Source: Actinomycetes bacterium
GTDB lineage: Bacteria > Actinomycetota > Actinomycetes > Actinomycetales > Microbacteriaceae
Direction: 5' to 3'
Assembly: GCA_021793715.1 (NCBI GenBank)
Contig: JAJYSF010000065.1
Coordinates: 1 to 6,042, forward strand
DNA: 6,042 bases
The notes under the pieces are model-generated. The model did not search any database and was not told the origin of the DNA. It worked only from the letters and a program-made list of their open reading frames with translations. The stretch's first letter is position 1, and each line of letters begins with the position of its first letter. Made by a program: the position numbers and the translations under genes. This document shows, in pieces, positions 5,861 to 6,042 of the stretch.

Positions 5861-6042
5861 GACGGTGGCGCGAAGGGCGGCTGTTGGTCGCCGTCCTGAG
5901 CCGGCGGCGACGGCTGCTGGGGCGGGGATGCCTGCGGCTGCTGCGGCGGATACGGCTGCTGCTGGGGTGGGAAGGCCTGTGGCTGCTGAGGCGGGTACGG
6001 CTGCTGCTGGGGCGGATAGGCCTGCGGCTGAGGCGGGTAGGC
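5857..6042 (-). CDS. C-terminal Pro/Gln/Tyr-rich tail of an unidentified protein (partial)
   Basis: Only the last 61 codons are in the window; the rest lies past the right edge. The frame is open to the edge and ends in a TGA that overlaps the DUF4129 start as ATGA, which supports it as the real upstream gene of the operon. The visible part is wholly low-complexity: units such as AYPPQQQPYPPQQPQ repeated, then an acidic Asp-Gly-Asp and PPFAPPS at the end. It is almost certainly disordered. Similar Pro-rich segments occur in actinobacterial membrane proteins at this operon position (the Rv3689 position in M. tuberculosis, from memory), often annotated with a glycerophosphoryl diester phosphodiesterase membrane domain. 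The domain that would identify it is not visible, so no function is assigned. Confidence 0.75.
   Translation of the reverse strand, partial: AYPPQPQAYPPQQQPYPPQQPQAFPPQQQPYPPQQPQASPPQQPSPPAQDGDQQPPFAPPS
5911..6042 (-). repeat. 45-bp in-frame tandem repeat (PPQQ-rich)
   Basis: Two full 45-bp units (6021-5977 and 5976-5932) encode 15 residues each and differ at one residue (AYPPQ versus AFPPQ at the unit start). A shortened unit precedes them (6042-6022) and a truncated one follows (5931-5911). Base differences are mostly synonymous third-position changes, so the units are not a very recent duplication. Copy number could vary between strains. Confidence 0.85.

Overview
The window is high-GC DNA with strong G/C third-position codon use. 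Every well-supported gene lies on the minus strand. The FurA/CatR-type Fur protein and the MoxR-DUF58-DUF4350-DUF4129 gene set point to an actinobacterium. I suspect Microbacteriaceae (Microbacterium-like), but that is a family-level impression that could not be checked by a database search.

Layout in transcription order, right to left. The right edge (6042-5857) holds the C-terminal tail of an unidentified protein, made of Pro/Gln/Tyr repeats with a 45-bp period. Then come a DUF4129 membrane protein (5860-5207), a DUF4350 membrane protein (5210-4032), a MoxR-type AAA+ ATPase (4035-3010) and a DUF58 protein with a degenerate VWA domain (3001-1691). The first four genes overlap by 4 bp each (ATGA). 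The DUF58 gene starts 8 nt after the moxR stop, behind a strong ribosome binding site that overlaps that stop. This is one tightly coupled operon whose promoter lies outside the window. After a 61-nt gap comes a FurA/CatR-type metalloregulator (1628-1173) with an apparent promoter of its own, placed so that the mRNA would be leaderless. After a 123-nt spacer carrying an unusual inverted-repeat cluster comes a SpoIIM-family membrane protein (1049-54). The last 53 bases on the left hold a hexamer tandem repeat and a GC-rich inverted repeat; no gene can be assigned there with confidence.

How they may work together: MoxR ATPases are thought to act as chaperone-like remodelling machines with DUF58/VWA proteins as partners. 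The co-encoded DUF4129, DUF4350 and SpoIIM membrane proteins suggest an envelope-associated complex. Its substrate is unknown and the module is poorly characterised, although the gene set itself is widespread in actinobacteria. From memory it resembles the moxR2 locus of Mycobacterium tuberculosis (Rv3689-Rv3695). The unusual parts of the window are the Fur gene between DUF58 and spoIIM with no catalase gene beside it, the putative leaderless fur promoter/operator, and the repeat cluster in the fur-spoIIM spacer. I see no IS element, CRISPR array, tRNA, rRNA or clearly novel multi-gene system.
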